Source: Nocardioides scoriae (GTDB taxonomy: Bacteria; Actinomycetota; Actinomycetes; Propionibacteriales; Nocardioidaceae). From it: 64,000 nucleotides of DNA. Below, one piece after another: positions 36,274-44,163 of the stretch. The stretch's first letter is position 1, and each line of letters begins with the position of its first letter. A model generated the notes under the pieces. The model saw only the letters and a list, made by a program, of their open reading frames with translations, made no database searches and was not told where the DNA came from. The stretch lies in NCBI RefSeq assembly GCF_900104965.1, contig NZ_LT629757.1:372001-436000 (forward strand), read 5' to 3'. The position numbers and the translations under genes are program-made.

Positions 36274-37734
36274 TCAGACGAGCTGGAAGTGAGCCGGGTC
36301 CAGGCGCGCGCAGCGGTCCTGGTACTCCGCGACCAGACCGGGCCAGTTGGTGGTGATCCGGCCGGTGGGCTCGCGGTACCAGCTCGAGCACGACGCCCAC
36401 ACGCTGCGCTGCAACCGGTCCTGCACCTCGGCGTCGAACGCCGCGGCCACCTCGGGGCGCACCCGCACGCTGCTCGCGCCGCCGGCCCGCATCCGGTCCA
36501 GCAGGGTCACCACGCCGTCGGCCGCGGCCTCGATCATGTTGACGATCGAGCTGCCGCCGAGGTTGGTGTTGGGGCCGTAGACCACGAACAGGTTCGGGAA
36601 GTCGGGCACGCACAGACCGAGGTAGGCGTGCGCCCCCTGCCGCCAGCGCTCGTGCAGGTCGGCGCCGCCGACCCCGGTCACCTGCATCGGCGCCAGGAAC
36701 TCGGTGGCCGCGAAGCCGGTGCCGTAGACGACCACGTCGGCCGCGTGCTCCACCCCGGCGGCGTCGCGCACGCCGTGGGGCAGCACCTCGACGACGGGCT
36801 CGGTGACGAGGCTGACGTCCTCGCGGGCCAGGGCGGGGTACCAGTCGTTGCTGAACAGCACCCGCTTGCAGCCCAGCGGGTGGTCGGGCCGCAGCCGGCG
36901 TCGCAGCTCCGCGTCGCGCACCTGCAGCCGCAGCTGGGCGCGCCAGGCGAGGTGGACCAGGCGCTTGAGGCGGGTGCCGTCCACGAGCGACTCGTTGTAG
37001 CGCTCGGTCACCCACATCACCGCGGCCCGGGCCGCCGCCTGCAGCGCCGGCACCCGGCGGAAGGCCGCGCGGTGCACCCGGGTGTAGGCGCGGTCGGGCT
37101 TCGGCACGACGTACGGTGCGGAGCGCTGGAAGACGGTGACGTGGGCCGCCTCGGGGGCGATCGCGGGCACGAACTGGATCGCGCTCGCACCGGTGCCGAG
37201 CACCGCGACCCGGCGTCCGGCCAGGTCGAGGTCCTCGGGCCAGTGGGCGGAGTGGAAGGCCGGGCCCTCGAAGCGCTCGCTGCCCGGCAGCTCGGGGACC
37301 GACGGCCGCGAGAGCTGGCCGACCGCGCTGACCAGCACGTCGCACGACACCTGCTCGCCCGCCGTCGTGGTCAGGTGCCAGCGGCTGGCCTCCTCGTCGT
37401 AGGCCGCCGAGGCGACCTCGACGCCGAGCCGCACCTGGTCGAGGACGCCGTGGTCACGGGCGGCCCGCTCGATGTAGTCGCGGATCTCCGGCTGGCGGGA
37501 GTAGCGCCGCGGCCAGCCGGGGTGGGGCGCGAAGGAGAACGAGTAGAGCGACGACGGCACGTCGCAGGCCGCACCCGGGTAGGTGTTGTCGCGCCACACG
37601 CCGCCCACGCTGGAGCCCCGCTCGAGGACGGTGACGTCGCGGTAGCCGGCGCGGCGCAGGGCCACGGCCGTGCCGATGCCCCCGAACCCGGCGCCGATGA
37701 CGATGATGCTCGGACGGTCGGTCGGCGGGCGCAC
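36274..37734 (-). CDS. Flavin-dependent monooxygenase (Baeyer-Villiger type)
   Basis: A 486-residue FAD/NADPH enzyme. The FAD Rossmann motif GAGFGG begins at Gly14, and a second Rossmann GTGASA lies near 183. Between them is the type I Baeyer-Villiger fingerprint FEGPAFHSAHWP at about 156-167 (FxGxxxHxxxWP). Such enzymes insert oxygen into ketones using O2 and NADPH. It lies upstream of the diiron oxidase on the same strand. GTG at 37734 is six bases after TAGGTT, so it is probably leaderless with its own promoter. Confidence 0.87.
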   Translation of the reverse strand: MRPPTDRPSIIVIGAGFGGIGTAVALRRAGYRDVTVLERGSSVGGVWRDNTYPGAACDVPSSLYSFSFAPHPGWPRRYSRQPEIRDYIERAARDHGVLDQVRLGVEVASAAYDEEASRWHLTTTAGEQVSCDVLVSAVGQLSRPSVPELPGSERFEGPAFHSAHWPEDLDLAGRRVAVLGTGASAIQFVPAIAPEAAHVTVFQRSAPYVVPKPDRAYTRVHRAAFRRVPALQAAARAAVMWVTERYNESLVDGTRLKRLVHLAWRAQLRLQVRDAELRRRLRPDHPLGCKRVLFSNDWYPALAREDVSLVTEPVVEVLPHGVRDAAGVEHAADVVVYGTGFAATEFLAPMQVTGVGGADLHERWRQGAHAYLGLCVPDFPNLFVVYGPNTNLGGSSIVNMIEAAADGVVTLLDRMRAGGASSVRVRPEVAAAFDAEVQDRLQRSVWASCSSWYREPTGRITTNWPGLVAEYQDRCARLDPAHFQLV

Positions 37735-37740
37735 CGGGCG

Positions 37741-37746
37741 AACCTA
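37741..37746 (-). promoter_or_regulatory. Leaderless-type -10 (TAGGTT)
   Basis: TAGGTT on the minus strand, six bases, then the monooxygenase GTG at 37734. Confidence 0.55.
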
Positions 37747-37751
37747 GCGGG

Positions 37752-38306
37752 TCAGACCCCCGGCGGGGGCGGGGTCGTCCCACTGGTCGGCCCTTCGGCC
37801 GCCCCGCTGATCGGTCCGGTGGTCCGGCCGTCGAGGGTCGCGAGCAGCTCGCGGCCCTGCTGGGCGAACTTGTGCTCGACGAGCAGCTCGTATCGGGTGG
37901 CCACGACCTGGCTGATCGAGGTGAAGTCGCGGCGGCCGCGGGTGGCGGCGTACCCGGCGGCGGCCCAGATCGCGCCGAACACCGCACCGAAGACCATCGT
38001 GGAGGACAGGATCGCCAGCGTCCCGCCGGTGCCGAAGACCGAGAGCAGCAGGCCGACGAACAGGCCCAGCCACAGGCCGGAGGCCACGCCGCCGACGAGC
38101 ACCTTGCCCCAGGTCAGCCGCCCGGTGACCCGCTCGACCTGGCGCAGGTCGGTGCCGACGATGAGGCAGTTCTGCACCGGGAAGTCGTGGTCGGAGAGGT
38201 GGTCGACGGCGCGCTGCGCCTCGGCGTACCGCTCGAAGACGCCCAGCGACATCGGGAACTCGAGGCTGAGGGCGGAGGACGGGACCTGGATCGGCTGCTG
38301 GGTCAT
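37752..38306 (-). CDS. General stress protein 17M-like membrane protein
   Basis: A 184-residue protein. An N-terminal YflT/GSP17M-like half (FERYAEAQRAVDHLSDHDFPVQNCLIVGTDLRQVERVTGR) is followed by two glycine-rich helices (about 83-105 and 110-130) and a hydrophilic, proline-rich tail. Proteins of this architecture are common in Actinobacteria and tied to general stress responses. The molecular function is unknown. The ATG at 38306 lies six bases after GACACT (degenerate leaderless -10). An upstream in-frame start would overlap noncoding sequence lacking such a signal. Confidence 0.78.
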   Translation of the reverse strand: MTQQPIQVPSSALSLEFPMSLGVFERYAEAQRAVDHLSDHDFPVQNCLIVGTDLRQVERVTGRLTWGKVLVGGVASGLWLGLFVGLLLSVFGTGGTLAILSSTMVFGAVFGAIWAAAGYAATRGRRDFTSISQVVATRYELLVEHKFAQQGRELLATLDGRTTGPISGAAEGPTSGTTPPPPGV

Positions 38307-38410
38307 GGCTCCAGTGTCGCCCGTCGGTCTGAGCGGGGCCTGAGACACGGGCAGGGATGCGTGGAAGTCCGGGCCGATGCTGGCCGCCCTGCTCTGAGGC
38401 ACCCGTCGTT

Positions 38411-38453
38411 CCCCTCGGTCCCTGAGTAAGGACGGAGTCCTGTCTCGAAGGGG
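38411..38453 (-). repeat. Extragenic palindromic repeat, copy A
   Basis: A 43-nt element on the minus strand, beginning CCCCTTCGAGACAGGACTCC and ending GGACCGAGGGG. It is nearly identical to copy B at 39255 but inverted. It lies three bases beyond the SDR stop codon and has internal hairpin potential (AGGACTCCGTCCT). Confidence 0.85.
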
Positions 38454-38456
38454 CGC

Positions 38457-39236
38457 TCAGGTGATCGTCATGCCGCCGTCGACGGCGAGCGTCTGCCCGG
38501 TGATGTAGCCGCCCGCGGCCGAGGCCAGGAAGATCGCGCTCGCGGTCAGCTCGCGGGGGTCGCCCTTGCGGCCCGCGGGGATCCGCTGCTGCTGGGCCTC
38601 GAGGTAGCCCTCGGGGTAGGTGTCGGTCATCTCCGAGGCGAAGAACCCCGGGGCCAGCGCGTTGACGCGGATGCCCTTGCGCCCGGTCCACTGCTGGGCG
38701 AGGTCGCGGGTCAGGCCGATGAGGCCGGCCTTCGACGCGGCGTACGCCGCCTGCGGGAGGCCGGCGGTGGTGAGGCCGAGCACCGAGGAGATGTTGACGA
38801 TCGAGGAGCCGGGCCGCATCACGCGCCCGCAGGCCTGGGCCATCCAGTAGCAGCCGTTGAGGTTGACGTCGATGACCTGGCGGAACTGCTCGGGCGTCTC
38901 GCGGGTCGCGGGCACCGCGGTGCCGACCCCGGCGTTGTTGACCAGCACGTCGACGCGGCCGAACTCCGCCATCGTGGCGTCGACCAGGGCCTGGCACGCC
39001 TCCGGCGAGGCCACGTCGGTCTCGACCTTGAGCGCCCGCCGCCCGGCCGCCTCGACGAGCGCGGCCGTCTCGTCGAGCCGCGCCACCCGTCGCGCACCCA
39101 GCGCCACGTCGGCCCCCGCCTGGGCGAACCCCTCCGCGAAGGCCACGCCGAGGCCCGAGGAGGCGCCCGTGACGATGACGACCTTGTCGGTCAGGGAGAA
39201 CAGGTCGGTGATCGGTGAGGTCATGGCCCCGATCAT
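38457..39236 (-). CDS. Short-chain dehydrogenase/reductase
   Basis: A 259-residue classical SDR. The cofactor motif is VVIVTGASSGLGVAF with a following ARR (NADP-type), then NNAGVG, the catalytic Ser in NISSVLG, YAASKAG (Tyr/Lys) and LAPGFFASEMT. It reduces or oxidises an unknown hydroxyl/keto substrate. The ATG at 39236 has GGAG nine bases upstream. A second ATG four codons in (39224) is the alternative. The gene is flanked by inverted copies of the extragenic repeat. Confidence 0.88.
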   Translation of the reverse strand: MIGAMTSPITDLFSLTDKVVIVTGASSGLGVAFAEGFAQAGADVALGARRVARLDETAALVEAAGRRALKVETDVASPEACQALVDATMAEFGRVDVLVNNAGVGTAVPATRETPEQFRQVIDVNLNGCYWMAQACGRVMRPGSSIVNISSVLGLTTAGLPQAAYAASKAGLIGLTRDLAQQWTGRKGIRVNALAPGFFASEMTDTYPEGYLEAQQQRIPAGRKGDPRELTASAIFLASAAGGYITGQTLAVDGGMTIT

Positions 39237-39254
39237 GGCAGGCCGCTCCGCTGG

Positions 39255-39444
39255 CCCTTCGAGACAGGACTCCGTCCTTCCTCAGGGACCGAGGGGGTTC
39301 GTTCCCTGAGGAGGTCGCCCTGGCGACCGTCTCGAAGGGCGGGCGTGGTCCGGGCCCTTCGAGACAGGACGTCGTCCTTCCTCAGGGACCGAGGGGCGGG
39401 CGGGCCCTTCGGGACTAGACGTCGTCCTTCCAGGGGGACCGGGG
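39255..39444. repeat. Cluster of four extragenic palindromic repeats (copies B-E)
   Basis: Four copies lie between the SDR and galE. B is at 39255-39296 (+), C at 39301-39339 (-, with the perfect hairpin GGTCGCC-CT-GGCGACC type core), D at 39355-39396 (+) and E at 39405-39444 (+, degenerate). The shared skeleton is CCCTTCGAGAC, a variable self-complementary core, TCCTCAGGGACC and a G-rich end. B and D differ at only two positions. No ORF of interest or transposase lies inside. They resemble REP/BIME elements. Confidence 0.85.
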
Positions 39445-39448
39445 TCGG

Positions 39449-40408
39449 TCAGTGGCTGCTGCGGGCCTGCCAGGCGGAGCGGACCATGTCCTCGAGGGTG
39501 TGGCGCATCTCCCAGCCGAGGTCGAGGGCGGCGGCCTCGCCGGTGGCGACGATGCGGGCGGGGTCGCCGGGGCGGCGGGGGCCCTCCTCGGGCGTGAAGT
39601 CGATGCCGGTGACGGCGCGGATGGCGGCCATGATCTCGGCGACCGAGGCCCCCTCGCCGCTGCCGAGGTTGTAGACGGGCAGCAGCTCCTCCCCGGCGGC
39701 CAGGCGCTGGGCGGCGACGACGTGGGCGCGGGCCAGGTCGGCGACGTGGACGTAGTCGCGCACGCAGGTGCCGTCGGGGGTGTCGAAGTCGGTGCCGTTG
39801 ACGCGGGGCGTCTCGCCGGCGAGCAGCTTCTCGAACACGATGGGGAGCAGGTTGTGCGGGCTGGTGTCGTAGAGGTCGTCGCTGCCGGAGCCGACGACGT
39901 TGAAGTAGCGCAGCGAGGTGTGGCGCAGGCCGGTGGCGCGGGCCTGGTCGCGGATCACCCACTCGCCGATCAGCTTGCTCTCGCCGTACGGCGACTCCGG
40001 GTGCGTCGGCGTCTCCTCGGTCACCAGCGGCACGTCCACGGTGCCGAACGTGGCCGCGCTGGAGGAGAACACCAGCGAGCCGGCCCCGGTGGCGGCCATC
40101 GCCTCGAGCAGGCTGACGGTGCCGGTGACGTTCTGGGTGTAGGTGTGCAGCGGCCGGTCGACCGAGACGCCGGCGTACTTGAAGCCCGCCAGGTGGACGA
40201 CGCCCTCGACCGCGTGGGTGCGCATCGTCTCGGCCAGCAGCGCCGTGTCGACGATGCTGCCGTCGACGAACGCGACGTCGGGTGAGACGAACTCGCGGTG
40301 GCCGCTGGAGAGGTCGTCGACCACGACCACGTCGAGGCCGGTCTCGGCGAACGCCCGCACCACGTGGGAGCCGATGTAGCCCGCTCCGCCCGTCACCAAC
40401 CAGCTCAT
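39449..40408 (-). CDS. galE: UDP-glucose 4-epimerase
   Basis: A 319-residue extended SDR. It has NAD motif VTGGAGYIGSH at the N-terminus, HLAGFKYAGVSVDRP, FSSSAATFG and the catalytic SPYGESKL (YxxxK). Later come LRYFNVVGSG, DTPDGTCVRDYVHVADLA and VYNLGSGEGAS, all typical of GalE. It interconverts UDP-glucose and UDP-galactose. The ATG follows GGGAG. It is divergent from a sodium:solute symporter across 153 bases, suggesting a shared sugar-related role. Confidence 0.9.
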   Translation of the reverse strand: MSWLVTGGAGYIGSHVVRAFAETGLDVVVVDDLSSGHREFVSPDVAFVDGSIVDTALLAETMRTHAVEGVVHLAGFKYAGVSVDRPLHTYTQNVTGTVSLLEAMAATGAGSLVFSSSAATFGTVDVPLVTEETPTHPESPYGESKLIGEWVIRDQARATGLRHTSLRYFNVVGSGSDDLYDTSPHNLLPIVFEKLLAGETPRVNGTDFDTPDGTCVRDYVHVADLARAHVVAAQRLAAGEELLPVYNLGSGEGASVAEIMAAIRAVTGIDFTPEEGPRRPGDPARIVATGEAAALDLGWEMRHTLEDMVRSAWQARSSH

Positions 40409-40509
40409 CGCAGACTCCCGTCGTCACCGTGCTCGACCCGCTCGGCGCCGCGCGGCGCCACGCGCGAACTCTATCGACGGCGCTGCTGCTGTGCGGGAGC
40501 GGCGAGGAG

Positions 40510-40515
40510 TAGCGT
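40510..40515 (+). promoter_or_regulatory. Putative -10 (TAGCGT) of the symporter gene
   Basis: TAGCGT in the galE/symporter divergent region. Transcription from about 40522 would give a 40-nt leader carrying GGGAGGT before the ATG at 40562, so this transcript would not be leaderless. Confidence 0.4.
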
Positions 40516-40561
40516 GCCCGAGGCGGCATCGGGCCGTCCGCCGTCCCGGGAGGTACTGCAC

Positions 40562-42262
40562 ATGACCGTGCTCGCCGCGGAGAGCTCGCTGAGGCTGGAC
40601 ACCAACTGGGTGGACTACCTCCTCATCGGGGTCTACTTCGCCTTCGTGCTGGGGATCGGCGTCCTGGCCCGCCGGTCGGTCTCGACCAGCCTCGACTTCT
40701 TCCTCTCGGGCCGCTCGCTGCCCGCCTGGGTGACGGGCCTGGCGTTCATCTCCGCCAACCTCGGCGCGGTCGAGATCATCGGCATGTCGGCCAACGGCGC
40801 CAACTACGGCATCCCGACGGTGCACTACTTCTGGGTCGGCGCCGTCCCGGCCATGCTGTTCCTCGGCGTGGTGATGATGCCCTTCTACTACGGCTCCAAG
40901 GTGCGCTCGGTCCCCGAGTTCATGCGGCGCCGGTTCGGCACCGGGGCCCACCTGGTCAACGCGATCAGCTTCGCGGTGGCCCAGCTGCTGATCGCGGGCA
41001 TCAACCTCTACCTGCTGGCCAACATCGTCGAGATCATCCTCGGCTGGAACCTGTGGGTCTCGCTGATCGTGGCCGCGATCGTGGTGCTCACCTACACCTC
41101 GCTGGGCGGCCTGTCGGCGGCGATCTACAACGAGGTCCTGCAGTTCTTCGTCATCGTCGCGGCGCTGCTCCCGCTGACCCTCATCGGCCTGCACAAGGTC
41201 GGCGGCTGGGGCGGGCTGAAGGAGAAGGTCGCCGCGAGCTCCGGCGGCGCCGAGCAGCTCTCGTCGTGGCCCGGCCAGGCCCTGACCGGCTTCGACTCGC
41301 CGCTGCTCTCGGTCATCGGCATCGTGCTCGGCCTCGGCTTCGTGCTGTCCTTCGGCTACTGGACGACCAACTTCGTCGAGGTCCAGCGCGCGATGGCCTC
41401 CAGCTCCATCTCCGCGGCCCAGCGCGCGCCCATCATCGGTGCCTTCCCGAAGATGTTCGTCCCCTTCATCGTCATCTTCCCCGGCATGATCGCCGCGGTC
41501 CTGGTCAACGAGATCTCCGGCCCGAAGAACAGCGGCGGCGACCCGGACTACAACAACGCGCTGCTCTACCTGATCCGCGACCTGCTGCCCAACGGCATGC
41601 TGGGCGTGGCCATCGCCGGTCTCCTCGCGTCGTTCATGGCCGGCATGGCGGCCAACATCTCGGCCTTCAACACGGTCTTCTCCTACGACCTGTGGGAGAC
41701 CTACGTCGTCAAGGACCGGCCCGACGGCTACTACCTCAAGGTCGGTCGCGCGGCGACCTTCGGCGCCACGATCATCGCGATCGGCACGGCGACCTTCGCG
41801 GCGTCGTACTCCAACATCATGGACTACCTGCAGACCCTGTTCGGGTTCTTCAACGCCCCGCTGTTCGCGACCTTCATCCTCGGCATGTTCTGGAAGCGGA
41901 TGACCGCGACCGCCGGCTGGGTGGGCCTGGTCTCGGGCACCACGGCAGCCGTCGTGGTCGGCATCCTGTCCGAGGACGCCCTCGGCGGCCTCTCGGTCGG
42001 CGCGATCGGCCTCTCCGGCCAGGGCGCGAGCTTCGTGGCCGCCGGTGCGGCGTTCGTCGTCGACATCGTGGTGAGCATCGCGGTCACGATGGTGACCCGG
42101 CCGCGGGAGGAGAGCGAGCTGCGCGGGCTCGTCTACTCGCTCACCCCCAAGGCCGACTTCCACGACGACGGCGAGGGCGTGCTGGCGTGGTACCAGAAGC
42201 CCAACGTCCTGGCCGGTGTCGGCCTCGGCATCGTCGTCCTCCTCAACATCCTCTTCTGGTAA
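40562..42262 (+). CDS. Sodium:solute symporter (SSS/SGLT family)
   Basis: A 566-residue transporter with about 14 helices. Family features are FFLSGRSLPAWVTGLAFISANLGAVEIIGMSANG at about 39-72, the GGLSAAIYNEVLQFF region near 182, GFVLSFGYWTTNFVEVQRAMA and AGLLASFMAGMAANISAFNTVF. The C-terminal helix is set off by a hydrophilic loop. SGLT-like members import sugars or other small solutes with Na+. Placement next to galE favours a sugar, by inference only. A GGGAGGT ribosome-binding site precedes the ATG. It is followed by a small membrane gene. Confidence 0.88.
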   Translation: MTVLAAESSLRLDTNWVDYLLIGVYFAFVLGIGVLARRSVSTSLDFFLSGRSLPAWVTGLAFISANLGAVEIIGMSANGANYGIPTVHYFWVGAVPAMLFLGVVMMPFYYGSKVRSVPEFMRRRFGTGAHLVNAISFAVAQLLIAGINLYLLANIVEIILGWNLWVSLIVAAIVVLTYTSLGGLSAAIYNEVLQFFVIVAALLPLTLIGLHKVGGWGGLKEKVAASSGGAEQLSSWPGQALTGFDSPLLSVIGIVLGLGFVLSFGYWTTNFVEVQRAMASSSISAAQRAPIIGAFPKMFVPFIVIFPGMIAAVLVNEISGPKNSGGDPDYNNALLYLIRDLLPNGMLGVAIAGLLASFMAGMAANISAFNTVFSYDLWETYVVKDRPDGYYLKVGRAATFGATIIAIGTATFAASYSNIMDYLQTLFGFFNAPLFATFILGMFWKRMTATAGWVGLVSGTTAAVVVGILSEDALGGLSVGAIGLSGQGASFVAAGAAFVVDIVVSIAVTMVTRPREESELRGLVYSLTPKADFHDDGEGVLAWYQKPNVLAGVGLGIVVLLNILFW

Positions 42263-42271
42263 GGGACCCTC

Positions 42272-42559
42272 ATGGCGCAGGACAGCAACGGGACGACCGA
42301 GCAGGCCCACCGGGCCGGCGCGTTCGACGTCCGCAACTTCATCGCGATGCTCATCGGCATCTTCGGCGTCGTGCTGGTGATCACCTCGTTCTTCGACGGT
42401 GAGAGCGAGTTGGCCAAGGCCGACGGCGTGCGCGTCAACCTGTGGGCCGGCCTCGGCATGGTCGTAGTGGCGCTCGTGTTCTTCGCCTGGGCGCGGCTGC
42501 GCCCGGTCGTGGTGCCCGAGGACACGGCCGCCGGCGACGCCGACGGCCGGGCGCACTGA
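42272..42559 (+). CDS. Small membrane protein downstream of the symporter
   Basis: A 95-residue protein with two helices (about 22-42 and 55-75) and a hydrophilic acidic tail. The helices are AMLIGIFGVVLVITSFF and LWAGLGMVVVALVFFAWARL. It starts nine bases after the symporter stop with AAGGGA upstream, so it is the second gene of the same unit. It may be an accessory subunit of the symporter. No named family recognised. Confidence 0.75.
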   Translation: MAQDSNGTTEQAHRAGAFDVRNFIAMLIGIFGVVLVITSFFDGESELAKADGVRVNLWAGLGMVVVALVFFAWARLRPVVVPEDTAAGDADGRAH

Positions 42560-43347
42560 GGGGCCCCTTCGCCGGGCTCCCGCCCGCGCGTCGCCGGCTG
42601 GCGCGGGCCGTGCTCGGCGCGGTCGTGCTCGTCCTCGTGGCCGTGGCCGCGTGGGCGGGCCTCCGCGCCCTGCTCGGCGGCTCGTCGGTCGACCAGTCGC
42701 GGCCCGGACCCGTCGTGGCGGTCCCCGGGTACGGCGGCCGCGTCGCCTCCCTCGACCCGCTGGTCGAGCGGCTCCGCGGCGAGGGCCGCGAGGTCGTGGT
42801 GTTCGCGCCGAGCCAGGGCGGCACCGGCGACCTCCGCGTCCAGGCCCGCCGCCTCGCCACGCTGGTGCGCGAGACCCTCGCGCGCACCGGCGAGCCGTCG
42901 GTCGACCTCGTCGGCTACTCCGCCGGCGGCGTGATCGCGCGCCTCTACGTCCGCGACGACGGCGGCGCCGACGTGGTGCGCCGCGTGGTCACCCTCGGCT
43001 CGCCCCACCACGGCACCGACGTCGCCCAGCTCGCGGTCGACGCCGCGGGCTCCTGCCCGACGGCCTGCGAGCAGCTGGTGCCCGACAGCGACCTGCTGCG
43101 CTCGCTGGACGCCGGCGACGAGACGCCGCAGGGGCCGCAGTGGGCGACCGTGCGCAGTGACGACGACGAGGTCGTCACCCCCACGGGGTCAGCGGCGCTG
43201 CAGGGCGCCCGCAACGTGCTGGTCCAGGACCTGTGCCCCGACGCCGTCGTGGGCCACGACCAGCTGCCGGGGGCCGAGGCCACCGGGCGCGTGCTCGACG
43301 CCGCGCTGGGACCGGGCCCCGTGCGGGCCCCGGCGCCGGGCTGCTGA
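42556..43347 (+). CDS. Membrane-anchored lipase/esterase (alpha/beta hydrolase)
   Basis: A 263-codon secreted or membrane-tethered lipase: VVAVPGYGGRVASLDPL, nucleophile elbow GYSAGG, then VTLGSPHHGTDVAQLA and VVGHDQLPG, as in class 2 / EstA-type lipases. An N-terminal basic stretch (PARRRLAR) precedes one helix at about 20-38. The start is uncertain: the first conventional start with little overlap is GTG at 42610, but that cuts off the basic residues. A CTG at 42556 overlapping the preceding TGA restores a proper signal anchor, and I prefer it tentatively. Confidence 0.8.
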   Translation: MRGPFAGLPPARRRLARAVLGAVVLVLVAVAAWAGLRALLGGSSVDQSRPGPVVAVPGYGGRVASLDPLVERLRGEGREVVVFAPSQGGTGDLRVQARRLATLVRETLARTGEPSVDLVGYSAGGVIARLYVRDDGGADVVRRVVTLGSPHHGTDVAQLAVDAAGSCPTACEQLVPDSDLLRSLDAGDETPQGPQWATVRSDDDEVVTPTGSAALQGARNVLVQDLCPDAVVGHDQLPGAEATGRVLDAALGPGPVRAPAPGC

Positions 43348-43350
43348 GCG

Positions 43351-44163
43351 CTAGCGGGTGACGTCCTTGGTGGCGAAGTTGGCCCACGCGGCGCCGGCGA
43401 AGACGACCAGGTAGGCCAGCTGCGTCAGCACCCCGTCCACGACGTCGCCCCACCGGATCGGGTCTCGGAACAGGTCGACGAAGGCCAGCCAGTGGCGGGT
43501 CAGCAGGTAGGGCTTGATCGCGTCGGCGGCGTCGAGGCCCAGCAGCACCGTCGAGGCGACCAGCAGCCCGATCGTGCCGAGGGCGGCCCCGACGGCGGAG
43601 TCGGTGAGCGTGCTGAAGAACAGCGCGATCGCGGCCACGCCGAGCATCGCCAGCACGACGTACACGAACGCCAGCCCGGTGCGCTGGGTCATCTGGGCCT
43701 GGGTCAGCGTCGAGCCCGAGACGCTGACCACCCCGGTCGCCGGGGCGTCGCCCAGCAGCAGCTGGCCCTCGACGTAGGCCACCACCGCCACCACGAAGAC
43801 CGCCAGCACCACGAAGACCACGACGCTCACCAGCTTGGCGACCAGCAGCCGCAGCCGCGCGACGGGGCGCACCAGCAGGTAGCGCAGGGTGTCACTCTGC
43901 ACCTCGCCCGCGACGGCGTCGCCCCCGACCACCGCCACGGCGACCGGGAGGAAGAGCGGCAGCACGAGGCCGAGGGCGGCCAGGGGGAACAGCGTGCCGT
44001 CGGTCAGCACGGCCGAGAGGAAGGGCGGGCCGGTGCCCGGCCGCGGACCGAGGTCGGTGATCGCGAGCAGCACGGCCACCAGGGTGGGCAGCGCGTTCAG
44101 CGCCAGGATCGTCACCCAGGTGCGGGGTCGGGTCAGCAGCTTGACCAGCTCGACGCGGATCAC
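43351..44163 (-). CDS. ABC transporter permease
   Basis: A 270-residue ABC-2-type permease with six helices. The N-terminal VELVKLLTRPRTW precedes the first helix, and AGEVQSDTLRYLLVRPVARLRLLVAKL is the typical cytoplasmic coupling segment. The GTG start overlaps the ATPase stop (GTGA). It converges on the lipase with three bases between stops. With the neighbouring ATPase it forms an exporter of unknown substrate. Confidence 0.88.
   Translation of the reverse strand: MIRVELVKLLTRPRTWVTILALNALPTLVAVLLAITDLGPRPGTGPPFLSAVLTDGTLFPLAALGLVLPLFLPVAVAVVGGDAVAGEVQSDTLRYLLVRPVARLRLLVAKLVSVVVFVVLAVFVVAVVAYVEGQLLLGDAPATGVVSVSGSTLTQAQMTQRTGLAFVYVVLAMLGVAAIALFFSTLTDSAVGAALGTIGLLVASTVLLGLDAADAIKPYLLTRHWLAFVDLFRDPIRWGDVVDGVLTQLAYLVVFAGAAWANFATKDVTR

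Noticed and set aside
35159-38306. Secondary-metabolite gene cluster
   Set aside because: A diiron oxidase, a monooxygenase and a methyltransferase occur together, but there is no synthase, carrier protein or peptide precursor nearby, and the genes belong to at least two transcripts.
39255-39444. Insertion sequence or its ends
   Set aside because: No transposase frame and no target duplication are visible. The units are short, palindromic and multiple, so a REP-like family fits better.
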